From Shinella sp032095155 (GTDB lineage Bacteria > Pseudomonadota > Alphaproteobacteria > Rhizobiales > Rhizobiaceae): a stretch of 64,000 nucleotides of DNA. Of this stretch, positions 9,111-17,786 are shown piece after piece. The stretch lies in the NCBI RefSeq assembly GCF_049199905.1, contig NZ_JBLZPK010000011.1:194572-258571 (forward strand), in the 5' to 3' direction. The notes beneath the pieces were generated by a model. That model was not told the DNA's origin. It made no database searches and saw only the letters and a program-made list of their open reading frames with translations. Position 1 is the first letter of the stretch. Each line of letters begins with the position of its first letter. The position numbers and the translations under genes are program-made.

Positions 9111-9839
9111 ATGGAAGACGCTATTGATAAAATCGACCGAGCCTTTCGCTCGCTTCGGGCCGTTGATCTCGCACCCCGCCTCGAGCGGGGAATACCCCGC
9201 TGGCCTACGCATCCGCACCTGATCATCGACCAAACCATGAACCACGCCCACGACGGATATTTCTGCCAAGGGATCGTCATGGCCGAACATACAGGCGCCC
9301 ATGTCGATGCTCCCGCTCACAACCATCCGGGCGGACAAACGGTCGACGAGATCGACGTCGACAGGTTGTTTGCGCCAGCTGTGCTCTACGACTTCTCAGA
9401 TCTCGAACTCGAAGCGGGACAGTTGATCACGGCCGACATGGTCGAACGCTACGAGCGCGACCGCCGCGTCAATGTCGCCGAAGGCGAGATTGCATTGGTC
9501 AATTTCGGCTGGATGAAGCGCCATTGGCGGTGCGACTGCCACGCACAATGGTACGCAACCAATGCTCCCGGCATGGCCGAGGATGCGGTCATTCTGTTCA
9601 AAGAACGCGGTATCCGCGCGATCGGCAGCGATACTGTCGCTTGCGAAATGGCGTTGATCGACGGGAGAGCGGTGCATTCGCTCGGTCATGACAAGCATTG
9701 GCTCCCGAACGGCATCCTGATCATCGAGATGCTCGCCCGTCTAGAACAGGTCTCGCCGCGAAGTTTCTTTGCCGCCGCACCCCTGCCGTTCTCGCAGGGT
9801 TCCGGCTCGCCTCTGCGACCGATTGCATTCTGCTCCTAG
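9111..9839 (+). CDS. Cyclase-family metal hydrolase (kynurenine-formamidase-like)
   Basis: 242 residues. The metal-binding signature of the cyclase/KynB family is visible as HTGAHVDAPAHNHPGG (about residues 63-78), followed by a conserved late segment GSDTVACEMALIDGRAVH. Members hydrolyse formamides, isatin, amides or lactones using Zn or Mn. The ATG at 9111 has GGAG seven bases upstream. It lies 46 bases behind the permease and just before an amidase, so it is probably part of the same catabolic operon. It is not next to other tryptophan-degradation genes, so I do not call it KynB. Confidence 0.85.
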   Translation: MEDAIDKIDRAFRSLRAVDLAPRLERGIPRWPTHPHLIIDQTMNHAHDGYFCQGIVMAEHTGAHVDAPAHNHPGGQTVDEIDVDRLFAPAVLYDFSDLELEAGQLITADMVERYERDRRVNVAEGEIALVNFGWMKRHWRCDCHAQWYATNAPGMAEDAVILFKERGIRAIGSDTVACEMALIDGRAVHSLGHDKHWLPNGILIIEMLARLEQVSPRSFFAAAPLPFSQGSGSPLRPIAFCS

Positions 9840-9885
9840 CCCATCGTTCAGCTTCAATGGTGATAACTCGAATGAGATCGATACA

Positions 9886-11313
9886 ATGCTGACCAGTCGA
9901 ATTCCCGCAGGGCCGATGTCGGATGCACCTGAGCTTTGCCGATTAAATTCCACGGACCTGGCGAATGCCTATCGTGACGGTTCGCTTTCGCCTGTCGAGG
10001 TGGTCAGCGCTGGGCTCTCGCGGGCAGGTGCTATCCAAGGACAATTCAACGCGTTTACGTTCATCGATGTCGACGGAGCTATTGCAGCAGCGCAAGCTTC
10101 TGAAGAACGCTGGAGAAGGGGCGAGCCACTATCCGCTATCGATGGCATTCCCACCACCGTCAAGGACATCGTGAATGTCGAGGGCTGGTGCGTTCGCTAT
10201 GGTAGCAAGACGACCGGCATGGATCTCCAGGGCCAGGACGCGCCATCTGTCGCCAGGCTCAGGAAGGCGGGCGCCGTCTTCATCGGCCAGACGACGACCT
10301 CCGAATATGGATGGAAGGCGGTCACCGACAGTCGATTGTTCGGCATAACGCGTAATCCATGGAATCCTGAATTGACACCAGGTGGCTCCTCGGGAGGCGC
10401 GGCGGTTGCCGCTGCGTGTGGCGCAGGTGTCCTGCATCTTGGCACCGATGGCGGCGGGTCGGTTCGCATACCGGCCTCGTTCACTGGCGTCATTGGGCAC
10501 AAGCCGACCTATGGTCGCATTGCTCTCCATCCACCGAGTTCGTTCGGAACGGTTGCGCATATCGGACCGCTGGGCCGCAGCGTGGCAGACGTAGCACTGA
10601 TGGTGGATATCATGTCTGGCCGAGACCAGCGCGACTGGACGCAACCTCCTCTTCCGTTCAATCCTGTTGTCGCAGGCCCACTCGACTGGCAAGGAAAACG
10701 GATCGGATACTGGAAGACGCCGTGCGTCGGCCACGTCGATCCCCAAATCGCGGCTTCGGTCGAAGCGATGCTGGCGGATATCGAGGCGGCTGGTGCAGAT
10801 CTCGTCGAGATATATCTTCCTGACCAGGAGACGTTGCTGGAAGTCTACAATCGGCATTGGTATGTCGGAGCGGCAAACCGATTGTCGGGCTTTGATCCCG
10901 CCCGGTGGCATGAAATCGATGTCGGCCTGATTGAAGCTGCTCGAATTGGCAATAGTTATTCTGCGGTAGAACGTATGGACGCGGAGCTTCGACGCGGTCG
11001 GTACGGTGCGGCCATGGACGCTTTGTTGGCGGAATATGACTTCGTCATCTCCCCAACGACACCTATTCTGCCATTCGAGGCAGGTCGCGACGTTCCCCTC
11101 GGCTGGGAAGGGCGGAGCTGGGTTGAATGGTGTTCATTCAGCTTTCCGATCAACCTCAGTCAGCAGCCTGCCTGTTCGATCCCATGCGGGCTGAGCCTTG
11201 AGGGGCTACCGATTGGACTGCAGATCATTGGCGCTCGCGGGGAGGATGCCGCCGTATTAAGTGCCGCGATCCGACTGGAAGAGTTCCAAAGGGCAGTAGG
11301 TGCTGGTCGTTAG
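9886..11313 (+). CDS. Amidase-signature family hydrolase
   Basis: 475 residues from ATG 9886; an alternative ATG at 9916 has AGGG before it and would give 465. The triad is Lys93 in TTVKDI, cis-Ser168 in PGGSSGGAA, and Ser192 in GTDGGGSVR, with the usual spacing of 24. Late motifs such as YDFVISPTTPI and PIGLQIIGARGED fit. It is clearly diverged from the amidase at 2668-4056, so the two probably act on different bonds or substrates. It is the last gene of the ABC/cyclase run and lies 46 bases past the cyclase stop. Confidence 0.87.
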   Translation: MLTSRIPAGPMSDAPELCRLNSTDLANAYRDGSLSPVEVVSAGLSRAGAIQGQFNAFTFIDVDGAIAAAQASEERWRRGEPLSAIDGIPTTVKDIVNVEGWCVRYGSKTTGMDLQGQDAPSVARLRKAGAVFIGQTTTSEYGWKAVTDSRLFGITRNPWNPELTPGGSSGGAAVAAACGAGVLHLGTDGGGSVRIPASFTGVIGHKPTYGRIALHPPSSFGTVAHIGPLGRSVADVALMVDIMSGRDQRDWTQPPLPFNPVVAGPLDWQGKRIGYWKTPCVGHVDPQIAASVEAMLADIEAAGADLVEIYLPDQETLLEVYNRHWYVGAANRLSGFDPARWHEIDVGLIEAARIGNSYSAVERMDAELRRGRYGAAMDALLAEYDFVISPTTPILPFEAGRDVPLGWEGRSWVEWCSFSFPINLSQQPACSIPCGLSLEGLPIGLQIIGARGEDAAVLSAAIRLEEFQRAVGAGR

Positions 11314-11618
11314 TTGCAACCCACGCGTTTTGTCAAGATAGTTTTCAGTGGAAACTCACTGCTGGAGCCCCGGTTTTCCTAACGGATCGAACGGAACTGC
11401 GCAGACCCAGCGGTTCATGGTTCGACAGTACGCCTGTGCCGCCAGCTGAGATATTTCAACGGCTTGCTCGTTTGAGATCTATGGGTCACCGGTTATGATC
11501 CCCTCACGGCGAAGACGCTGGCAAGGCATCTTGATCGAGCCATCTCCGGGTCACTCGTAACGACGGCTTTGCGCCAAAGACGGTCATTCGCGCTTGGACG
11601 TGGTCGAGCTACCGCGGG
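11314..11618. other. Intergenic region, no gene seen
   Basis: About 305 bases between two convergent genes. Only a weak inverted repeat (CAGTG and CACTG around 11347) is visible, and no recognisable coding remnant. It may hold the terminators of both neighbours. Confidence 0.4.
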
Positions 11619-12059
11619 TCAGGTTGTTACTTGCGTGTCGCCCCAGTCAAGGGCTCGCCCATCTGCGGAGCGGACCACAAGCCGCGCGACTGGCACGCCT
11701 TTTTCCCGATCTACCAGTGAAGAATGATCTTCCACGTCAGCGAACAGGAAATCTTCACCCCACTGGCGGAGTGCGACAATAACGGGGAATAGACCACACC
11801 CTTTCGTGGTCAGGACATACTCACGGTAGGCAGTTCCATCCGACGCTGGTGCGGTTTCGATAATCCCTCGCTTTACCAAGTCGCGCAATCGAGTGGCCAG
11901 TACGCCCTTGCTTATGCCCAGCCCGAGCTGGAATTCGCCAAAGCGGCGTTTGCCATCGAAAGCATCGCGGATGATCAGAAGGGACCACCAGTCACCGATT
12001 GCATCAAGAGAACGCGCCACGGGGCAACCGGCATTCCACAGGCTTACGCGTTTAACCAT
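11619..12059 (-). CDS. HxlR-family transcriptional regulator
   Basis: 146 residues with the single winged-helix domain of the HxlR family: CPVARSLDAIGDWWSLLIIR, RRFGEFQLGLGISKGVLATR, LRDLVKRGIIE and the wing YREYVLTTKG, then the dimer helix ALRQWGEDFL. These regulators often sense electrophiles, redox stress or small toxic compounds and frequently control a divergent transporter or oxidoreductase. Here the gene is divergent from an MFS exporter with a palindrome between them, so it probably represses the exporter and itself (inference). Confidence 0.9.
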   Translation of the reverse strand: MVKRVSLWNAGCPVARSLDAIGDWWSLLIIRDAFDGKRRFGEFQLGLGISKGVLATRLRDLVKRGIIETAPASDGTAYREYVLTTKGCGLFPVIVALRQWGEDFLFADVEDHSSLVDREKGVPVARLVVRSADGRALDWGDTQVTT

Positions 12060-12087
12060 CGAACTTCCATCTCCGTCTCACAATCTG

Positions 12088-12102
12088 GTTCTATCTTAGA
12101 AC
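12088..12102. promoter_or_regulatory. Candidate HxlR operator
   Basis: Perfect inverted repeat GTTCTA-TCT-TAGAAC in the 104-base space between the divergent hxlR-type and MFS genes. Its position and symmetry fit a dimeric winged-helix repressor. Binding is inferred, not known. Confidence 0.5.
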
Positions 12103-12163
12103 TAGAAATGTAGCGAGCCAAGTGGTCTCAGAATATGCTGACGAGATCATAAGGGTTTGCAGA

Positions 12164-13408
12164 ATGGACGAGAAAACGGCGAGTGGTGCCCACGAGATAC
12201 AAAGGCATGGATTGTCGAGATCGCGGACGCTGATAATTGCGTCCGCGGCAGGTTTGAGCGTCGCGAATATCTACTACTCTCAGCCCCTGCTTGACGAGAT
12301 AGCGAGTGACCTTGGAATTTCGTCGGCTGTTATCGGTCTTATCGTGATGCTGACGCAGGTCGGGTACGGGCTAGGTTTGATCTTCATCGTGCCGATTGGC
12401 GATCTCACCGACCGACGCAAGCTCATCATAGCTCAAGGATTGCTGTTGACGACTGCTCTAGTGATCGTCGCGACAGCTGGAGCGAAAACAATGCTCTTAG
12501 CTGGCATGGCCTCGGTTGGCCTGCTGGCTGTGCTCGTTCAGGTACTGGTTGCCCAGGCGGCCGCCCTTTCCACTCCGTCTCAGCGCGGCAAGGTGGTCGG
12601 CACTGTTACCAGCGGCGTCGTGGCGGGCATCCTATCCGCCCGAGCCTTCGCCGGAACGGTTGCCGATCTCGGCGGGTGGCGAGCGGTGTACATGACATCG
12701 GCGCTTGCGACACTCGCCATGGTCGGCGTTCTTATTTTCGTCCTGCCGCGTCATTCCGTAGAACGGAGTTCGGAACCCTACATCCACGCTGTATTGTCTG
12801 TTCGAGACATGTTCTCGCGAAATCCGATCCTGCTTTTTCGAGGCATTCTCGCGCTTCTGATCTTCGCATCGTTCAGTACCCTCTGGACAGCGCTTGTTCT
12901 TCCGCTGAGCACTCCACCGTTCTCCTATTCCCACACCCAGATCGGTCTATTCGGGCTGATCGGATTGGCGGGAGCAGTCGGTGCAACGTTCGCAGGAAGG
13001 CTGGCGGATAGAGGGTATAATGCGTGGACGACCGGAATCTCTCTGGCCATCTTGCTAGCATCCTGGGGATTGATTGCTCTCCTCCCATACTCCACGCCAA
13101 TGCTATTGATGGGCATTTTCCTGCTGGATTTGGCGGTCCAGGCTGTCCACGTTAGCAATCTCAGCATCATCGTGGCTGTTAACCCGCAAAAGAGCGGCCG
13201 CCTGATTGGAGGGTATATGGTGTTTTACTCGGCCGGCAGCGCCATCGGGGCAATTGCCGCCACGGCAACGTACGCGCGGTTTGGCTGGGCGGGGGTTTCT
13301 ATTCTGGGAGCAACATTCAGCGGGATTGCGTTTGCCGTGTGGATCGCCAGTCGATTGTCCGCCGTTCTCAATCGACCATCTGACGCGGTGGAACCTTCCC
13401 GCAAATGA
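12164..13408 (+). CDS. MFS drug/metabolite efflux transporter
   Basis: 414 residues from ATG 12164, which has AAGGG at 12151-12155; an upstream GTG at 12122 is less likely. About 12 membrane helices can be traced. VANIYYSQPLLDEIA in the first helix and GDLTDRRKLI in the loop after helix 2 are typical of the DHA1 proton-driven efflux group. A second-half repeat of the loop appears as AGRLADRGYN. It sits in the inner membrane and probably exports a toxic or surplus compound. The divergent HxlR regulator probably governs it. Confidence 0.88.
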   Translation: MDEKTASGAHEIQRHGLSRSRTLIIASAAGLSVANIYYSQPLLDEIASDLGISSAVIGLIVMLTQVGYGLGLIFIVPIGDLTDRRKLIIAQGLLLTTALVIVATAGAKTMLLAGMASVGLLAVLVQVLVAQAAALSTPSQRGKVVGTVTSGVVAGILSARAFAGTVADLGGWRAVYMTSALATLAMVGVLIFVLPRHSVERSSEPYIHAVLSVRDMFSRNPILLFRGILALLIFASFSTLWTALVLPLSTPPFSYSHTQIGLFGLIGLAGAVGATFAGRLADRGYNAWTTGISLAILLASWGLIALLPYSTPMLLMGIFLLDLAVQAVHVSNLSIIVAVNPQKSGRLIGGYMVFYSAGSAIGAIAATATYARFGWAGVSILGATFSGIAFAVWIASRLSAVLNRPSDAVEPSRK

Positions 13409-13436
13409 CCGCTGCGGGCCAATAGCGGAAGTCGGC

Positions 13437-13562
13437 GAGCCACACGGCATGGGCAATGATCTCAGCGGGAAAGCGGTGGCGTCTGAAACGGGCAGGGGGG
13501 CTTCGGCCATGACAGCCCGATATCAAGCCGATCCCAACCACGCGGTTAAGGCGACGCCAACC
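13437..13562 (-). mobile_element. IS6-family relic, tnp-5' end only (126 bp)
   Basis: This stretch is almost identical to 19948-20074 of the larger IS6-family copy (one base is missing and there is one substitution). Both copies stop matching at the same terminal CGCCAACC, which marks the element's real end. On the minus strand it encodes the transposase N-terminus, RFRRHRFPAEIIAHAV in pieces. The rest of the element is gone. It has the same orientation as the 19-20 kb copy. Confidence 0.85.
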
Positions 13563-13574
13563 GCAGAAGGCCGC

Positions 13575-13603
13575 TTGACTCCTGTGAAACTGCCATCTAA
13601 TAA
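13575..13603 (+). promoter_or_regulatory. Sigma-70-type promoter of the amino-acid ABC operon
   Basis: TTGACT (13575-13580), a 17-base spacer and TAATAA (13598-13603) make a near-consensus promoter ending 30 bases before the first ATG. It lies just outside the IS6 relic end, so the operon is not driven by the relic. Transcription should begin around 13610, inside the palindrome that follows. Confidence 0.65.
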
Positions 13604-13604
13604 G

Positions 13605-13624
13605 TTGTAGGCCTAACCCTACAA
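13605..13624. promoter_or_regulatory. Candidate operator of the GntR/HutC regulator
   Basis: Perfect 7-bp inverted repeat, TTGTAGG (13605-13611) and CCTACAA (13618-13624) with a 6-base spacer, placed immediately after the -10 box and over the expected start point. A dimeric repressor here would block initiation. The GntR/HutC gene three genes downstream is the obvious candidate; the pairing is inference. Confidence 0.6.
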
Positions 13625-13633
13625 TTGGACATT

Positions 13634-14560
13634 ATGCGACAGCCCTCTTTGAAACCAACTGCGACGCTCTCGCCTGCGGACCTTCCCGGTCGGGACGTGC
13701 CCGTACGTCACTTGCGACATCCTGGCCGCTGGATCAGCGGTGGCATCGTTTTGCTGTTGCTCGTCGCCATCGGCCAAGCTTTTGCCGTCGGGCAGATCCA
13801 GTGGCCCGTGGTCGGGCAATTTCTGGCCGCCGAGGTGATCGTAGTCGGCTTTGGCTGGACACTGCTGATCTCGGCCTGTGCGCTTGCGCTGGGCGTGGCG
13901 CTCGGTTTCGCCTTCGGCATCATGCGCCTTTCCGAAAATCCGATCCTTCGGTTCGCCGCCTGGCTCTATGTCTGGATTTTTCGCGGAACGCCGGTGCTGT
14001 TGCAGCTTCTCATCTGGTTCAACATCGCGCTGGTCTTTCCGAGGCTCTATATTCCCGGCCTCGTCGATGAGCGCATGGTCGATGTGGTCACGCCCTTCGT
14101 CGCCGCCGTGCTCGGTCTCGGCGTCAATGAAGGCTCCTATCTGACGGAAGTCGTGCGCGGCGGCATCGCCTCGGTCGACAAGGGTCAGACGGAGGCCGCC
14201 CATACGCTCGGCATGACGCCCGGCCAGACCATGCGCCGCATCATCCTGCCGCAGACGCTGCGGCTGATCCTGCCGGTTCTCGGCAACAGCGCCATCGGCA
14301 TGCTGAAATTCTCCTCGCTCGCCGCCACCATCGCCATGGGCGAAATGCTGAACGCGGCGCAGCGCATCTATTTCATCAACGGCGCCGTCATCGAACTGCT
14401 GTTCGTCTGCGCCGTCTGGTATCTCGCCGGCACGACGGTGCTCTCTATCGGCCAATATTATCTCGAACGCCATTTCGGCCGCGACGCCTCGACGGCAGCG
14501 GTCGGACGCGGCTGGTTTGCAAGCTGGGCGCGCCGTCCGGCCACTCCGGAGGAAGCATGA
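13634..14560 (+). CDS. Polar amino-acid ABC transporter permease (HisM/GltJ type)
   Basis: 308 residues from ATG 13634; a TTG at 13625 would add three. Several hydrophobic helices flank the conserved EAA loop: RGGIASVDKGQTEAAHTLGM, then LPQTLRLILPVLGNSAIGML. GTPVLLQLLIWFN matches the HEQRo/His-Glu-Gln-Arg-opine permease group. It is longer than the usual 220-250 residues because of an N-terminal extension before the first helix at about residue 35. It overlaps the ATPase gene (ATGA). As the only permease it probably acts as a homodimer. Confidence 0.9.
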   Translation: MRQPSLKPTATLSPADLPGRDVPVRHLRHPGRWISGGIVLLLLVAIGQAFAVGQIQWPVVGQFLAAEVIVVGFGWTLLISACALALGVALGFAFGIMRLSENPILRFAAWLYVWIFRGTPVLLQLLIWFNIALVFPRLYIPGLVDERMVDVVTPFVAAVLGLGVNEGSYLTEVVRGGIASVDKGQTEAAHTLGMTPGQTMRRIILPQTLRLILPVLGNSAIGMLKFSSLAATIAMGEMLNAAQRIYFINGAVIELLFVCAVWYLAGTTVLSIGQYYLERHFGRDASTAAVGRGWFASWARRPATPEEA

Positions 14561-15321
14561 GCCTCGCGGTCAAGGCGGTCGGTATCCGCAAGTCTTTCGG
14601 CAGTCACGACGTCCTGAAGGGCCTCGATCTCGACGTCGCCCATGGCGAGGTCATGTGCATCCTCGGTCCTTCCGGCAGCGGCAAGAGCACTTTCCTGCGC
14701 TGCATCAACCATCTGGAGACGCCCAACGGCGGCTATGTCTGGGTCGATGGCGCCATCATGGGTTACGACTATGCCAACGGCGCGCTGCAGGAATTGCCTG
14801 TCAGGCGGCTGCGCGCCCAGCAGAGCCAGCTCGGCATGGTGTTCCAGCATTTCAACCTCTTCGCCCACCGCACCGTGCTCGGCAACGTGATCGAGGGGCC
14901 GATGGTGGTGCGCGGCCTCAAGCGTGCCGAGGCGGAAGCCCGCGCCATGGAATTGCTGGAGCAGGTCGGCATGGCTGGCAAGGCGCAAAGCTATCCGTCG
15001 CAGCTTTCCGGCGGCCAGAAGCAGCGCGTGGCGATCGCCCGGGCGCTGGCCATGCAGCCCCGCGTCATGCTGTTCGACGAGCCGACCAGCGCGCTCGATC
15101 CCGAACTCGTCGGCGAGGTGCTGGAGGTGATGCGCACGCTGGCGCGCGGCGGCACCACCATGATCGTTGTCACCCACGAGATCGGCTTTGCCCGCGAAGT
15201 GGCCGACCGCGTGGTCGTCATGATCGACGGTGAAATCCGCGAGATGGGCGCCCCCGGCGACATCCTCTCCAACCCCACCGATCCGCGCGTGCGCTCGTTC
15301 CTGAGCCGCGTGCTCGCCTGA
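14557..15321 (+). CDS. Polar amino-acid ABC transporter ATP-binding protein
   Basis: 254 residues, normal for GlnQ/HisP-type ATPases. Walker A is GPSGSGKST (about residues 38-46), the Q-loop reads GMVFQHFNLFAH, the signature LSGGQKQRVAIARAL, Walker B VMLFDEPTSALDPE, and the switch His is in VVTHEIGFA. All key residues are present, in contrast with the dead aapP at the left end of the window. Translationally coupled to the permease upstream. Confidence 0.93.
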   Translation: MSLAVKAVGIRKSFGSHDVLKGLDLDVAHGEVMCILGPSGSGKSTFLRCINHLETPNGGYVWVDGAIMGYDYANGALQELPVRRLRAQQSQLGMVFQHFNLFAHRTVLGNVIEGPMVVRGLKRAEAEARAMELLEQVGMAGKAQSYPSQLSGGQKQRVAIARALAMQPRVMLFDEPTSALDPELVGEVLEVMRTLARGGTTMIVVTHEIGFAREVADRVVVMIDGEIREMGAPGDILSNPTDPRVRSFLSRVLA

Positions 15322-15356
15322 CCCTTTTCTTTCGTCCAACAATGGGAGTACGGACA

Positions 15357-16214
15357 ATGAAGACCATCCTGCCAATGATGCTGGGGCTTGCCTCGGCCAC
15401 GTTCATCAGCCTTGCCGGCATCGCGCAGGCGGCCGGCGACGAAAAGCTCGCGGCCGCGCTGCCGGAGGCCGTGCGCACCGCCGGCAAACTGAATTTCACG
15501 ATCAGCCTCGCCTACCCGCCGATGGAATACAACGACGCCGGTTCGACGGAGCTGAAGGGCTTCGACATTGACCTCGCCAAAGCGATCGCCGAGCGCCTTG
15601 GCCTGACGGCGGAATTCCAGAACGTCGAATTTCCGCAGCTGATCCCGCAGGTCGTCACCGGCCGCTCGGACATGATCATCACCGCCTTCTCCGACAAGGT
15701 GGAGCGCCAGACGCAACTTGATTTCATCGACTATTTCAAGACGGGCAACGTCTTCTATTCGAGCACCGACCACCAGGCCGAAATCAAGACCGAGGCCGAC
15801 CTCTGCGGCAAGACGGTCGCCGTCGCGACCGGCACGAGCTGGGTCACCTGGGCCGAGGAACTCGGCAAGTCGATCTGCCCGGCCGACAAGCTGATCACCG
15901 TCATACAGATCCCGACCCAGGCCGAACACATCATGCAGATCCGCCAGGGCCGCGCCCAGGCGTCCGTCATCGGCCTCGAAGGCCTGCTCGACCTGATGAA
16001 GCAGGAGCCCGGCAAATTCTACCAGATCGGCGCGGTCGGTGAAGTCAATCATTACGGCATCGCCTTCGCCAAGGCGAACGGCCAGCTTCGCGACGCCGTG
16101 CATGCAACCCTCGAGGCCCTGAAAGCCGACGGCACTTATGCACAGATCCTCGACCGCTACGGCTTGAAAGAGGCGGGCGTGGAAGAGTTCAAGATAAACG
16201 GAGCCACGAAGTAA
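15357..16214 (+). CDS. Polar amino-acid ABC transporter periplasmic binding protein
   Basis: 285 residues from ATG 15357, with GGGAG at 15344-15348. A Sec signal peptide ends near AQAAGDEK. The mature protein shows the type 2 binding fold of SBP_bac_3: YPPMEYNDAG and LKGFDIDLAKAIAERLG near the start, then GRSDMIITAFSDKVERQ, and in lobe 2 LCGKTVAVATGTSWVTW. It should capture an amino-acid-like or opine-like ligand for the permease and ATPase upstream. The sugar kinase and AllA-like genes further down suggest that the ligand is not a plain amino acid. Confidence 0.9.
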   Translation: MKTILPMMLGLASATFISLAGIAQAAGDEKLAAALPEAVRTAGKLNFTISLAYPPMEYNDAGSTELKGFDIDLAKAIAERLGLTAEFQNVEFPQLIPQVVTGRSDMIITAFSDKVERQTQLDFIDYFKTGNVFYSSTDHQAEIKTEADLCGKTVAVATGTSWVTWAEELGKSICPADKLITVIQIPTQAEHIMQIRQGRAQASVIGLEGLLDLMKQEPGKFYQIGAVGEVNHYGIAFAKANGQLRDAVHATLEALKADGTYAQILDRYGLKEAGVEEFKINGATK

Positions 16215-16236
16215 TCCAGCATTTCCGGAGCCTGCC

Positions 16237-17019
16237 TTGACCCAGCCTTCCACACCAGACGCCCATGCCGCGGGTGAACATCCGGACGACCGGCTGTCGC
16301 GCTTTCGCCTCGATGCCTATTCGAGCGAACAGCTCTACCGCCAGCTCTACCGGGCGCTGCGTGCCGCGATCCTGAGCGGCGACTTCTCCGAGGGAGAATC
16401 CATTCCCTCGGAGAACCAGATGCGCGTCCAGTTCGGCATCGCCCGCACCACGGTGCGCAACGCGATGGCGCTTCTGGTGTCGGAAGGGCTGGTGCAACAG
16501 GTGCGCGGCCGGGGCACGATCGTTTCGCACCGGCCGATCAGCCACAATATCTGGAATTTCGGCAGCTTTACCGAACTCGCCCGCCGTCAAGGCCAGCGGC
16601 CTGTGACCCGGGTTCTGGAGCACAGGGTCGAAAATGGCGAGCTGCTATTGGTCCGCGCCCGCGGGCTTGCCAATGACGAGACGGTCAGCTGGCTGAACGT
16701 CGATACGTCCCAGCTCGATCTCGCGCTTTATCCGGGGATCGAGGCCTACGATTTCGCGGCGCAATCGCTCTACGAGGTGCTGCGCCGCGATTATAACCGC
16801 CACCCCTTGCGTTCGGAACTGTTGCTGACCGTCGTGCCGTCGTCCGAGCGGCTGCGGGCGGTCTTCGGTTCTGCGCCGGATGTGCCGGGCTACCTTTGCG
16901 CCAGCGGAGACGTGCTGGATGCCGACGACCGTTTGGTCGAGCGCACCTCCATCGTCTATTCGCCGGCCGTCCAGATGAAATTCGCAACGCGCTGGGGGCG
17001 CGATACCGCGCCGGCCTGA
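16237..17019 (+). CDS. GntR-family (HutC subfamily) transcriptional regulator
   Basis: 260 residues from TTG 16237, with GGAG six bases upstream. Residues about 30-100 form the GntR winged helix: LYRQLYRALRAAILSGDF, SIPSENQMRVQFGIARTTVR and the wing VRGRGTIVS. The remaining half fits a UTRA ligand-binding domain (GQRPVTRVLEH, ending VERTSIVYSP). HutC-type regulators bind a pathway metabolite and release the operator. It lies inside the operon, so it probably autoregulates through the palindrome at 13605-13624. Confidence 0.88.
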   Translation: MTQPSTPDAHAAGEHPDDRLSRFRLDAYSSEQLYRQLYRALRAAILSGDFSEGESIPSENQMRVQFGIARTTVRNAMALLVSEGLVQQVRGRGTIVSHRPISHNIWNFGSFTELARRQGQRPVTRVLEHRVENGELLLVRARGLANDETVSWLNVDTSQLDLALYPGIEAYDFAAQSLYEVLRRDYNRHPLRSELLLTVVPSSERLRAVFGSAPDVPGYLCASGDVLDADDRLVERTSIVYSPAVQMKFATRWGRDTAPA

Positions 17020-17045
17020 GGGCGACGCGACGCAGGAGAAACGAC

Positions 17046-17786
17046 ATGAGCCGTCTCAGTGACACCTTCGCCACCGCAAAGCCCATTCTGGGCATGCTGC
17101 ATCTGGCCGGCGAAGGCCCCTCTGCAAAACTTGCCCAGGCGGAAGAAGAGGCCCGCATCATGGCCGGCGAAGGCGTCGACGGGCTGGTGGTGGAAAACTA
17201 TTTCGGCGATGCCGACGATGTCGAGCGCGTGCTCGACCGGTTGGGCGGCCTCGACCTCGGCGCGAAGATCGGCATCAATGTGCTGCGCGACGACGTGCGC
17301 GCCTTCGCGCTGGCGAGGCACTATCCGGTGTCCTTCATCCAGGTCGATTCCGTCGCCGGCCATCTGCCGCCGGAAGACGACGCCGTTTTCGCGGCCGCGT
17401 TCGGCGCTCGACGGGCAAGCGTTCCCGCGCTGCTGCTGGGCGGCGTGCGCTTCAAGTATCAGCCGGTCCTGTCCGGCCGGACGGAGGAAGAGGACGTGCG
17501 CCTCGGCGCGCAGCGATGCGACGGACTGGTGGTGACTTCGGACGCCACCGGCCAGCCGACCGACATGGACAAGGTCGCCCGGTTCCGCGCCGCCACCGGC
17601 GGGGCCGTGCCGCTTCTGATCGGCGCGGGCCTGACAGAGGCCAATGCCGTGGAGCAGCTCGCCCAGGCCGATGGCGCCATCGTCGGCAGCTGGTTCAAGC
17701 ACGATCACAAGGATAGCGGCCGCGTCGAGGCCGCCCATGTCGCCCGCCTGATGCGGGCGGTCCGTACCGCGCGGAGCGCCGCATGA
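17046..17786 (+). CDS. BtpA/SgcQ-family TIM-barrel protein
   Basis: 246 residues from ATG 17046, with GGAG upstream. It matches the BtpA family, named for a photosystem I biogenesis protein but widespread in heterotrophs as SgcQ in sugar operons. Visible marks are GMLHLAGEGPS at the start, VDGLVVENYFGDAD, KIGINVLRDD, and a phosphate-site-like end LLIGAGLTEANA then ADGAIVGSWFKHD. That end resembles ribulose-phosphate-binding barrels, so a phosphorylated sugar substrate is plausible. Its catalytic role is not established in the family. Its ends are tightly packed with the neighbours. Confidence 0.8.
   Translation: MSRLSDTFATAKPILGMLHLAGEGPSAKLAQAEEEARIMAGEGVDGLVVENYFGDADDVERVLDRLGGLDLGAKIGINVLRDDVRAFALARHYPVSFIQVDSVAGHLPPEDDAVFAAAFGARRASVPALLLGGVRFKYQPVLSGRTEEEDVRLGAQRCDGLVVTSDATGQPTDMDKVARFRAATGGAVPLLIGAGLTEANAVEQLAQADGAIVGSWFKHDHKDSGRVEAAHVARLMRAVRTARSAA

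Noticed and set aside
13619..14473. 284-codon minus-strand frame opposite the ABC permease
   Set aside because: His/Asp/Gln-rich low-complexity translation typical of an antisense shadow.
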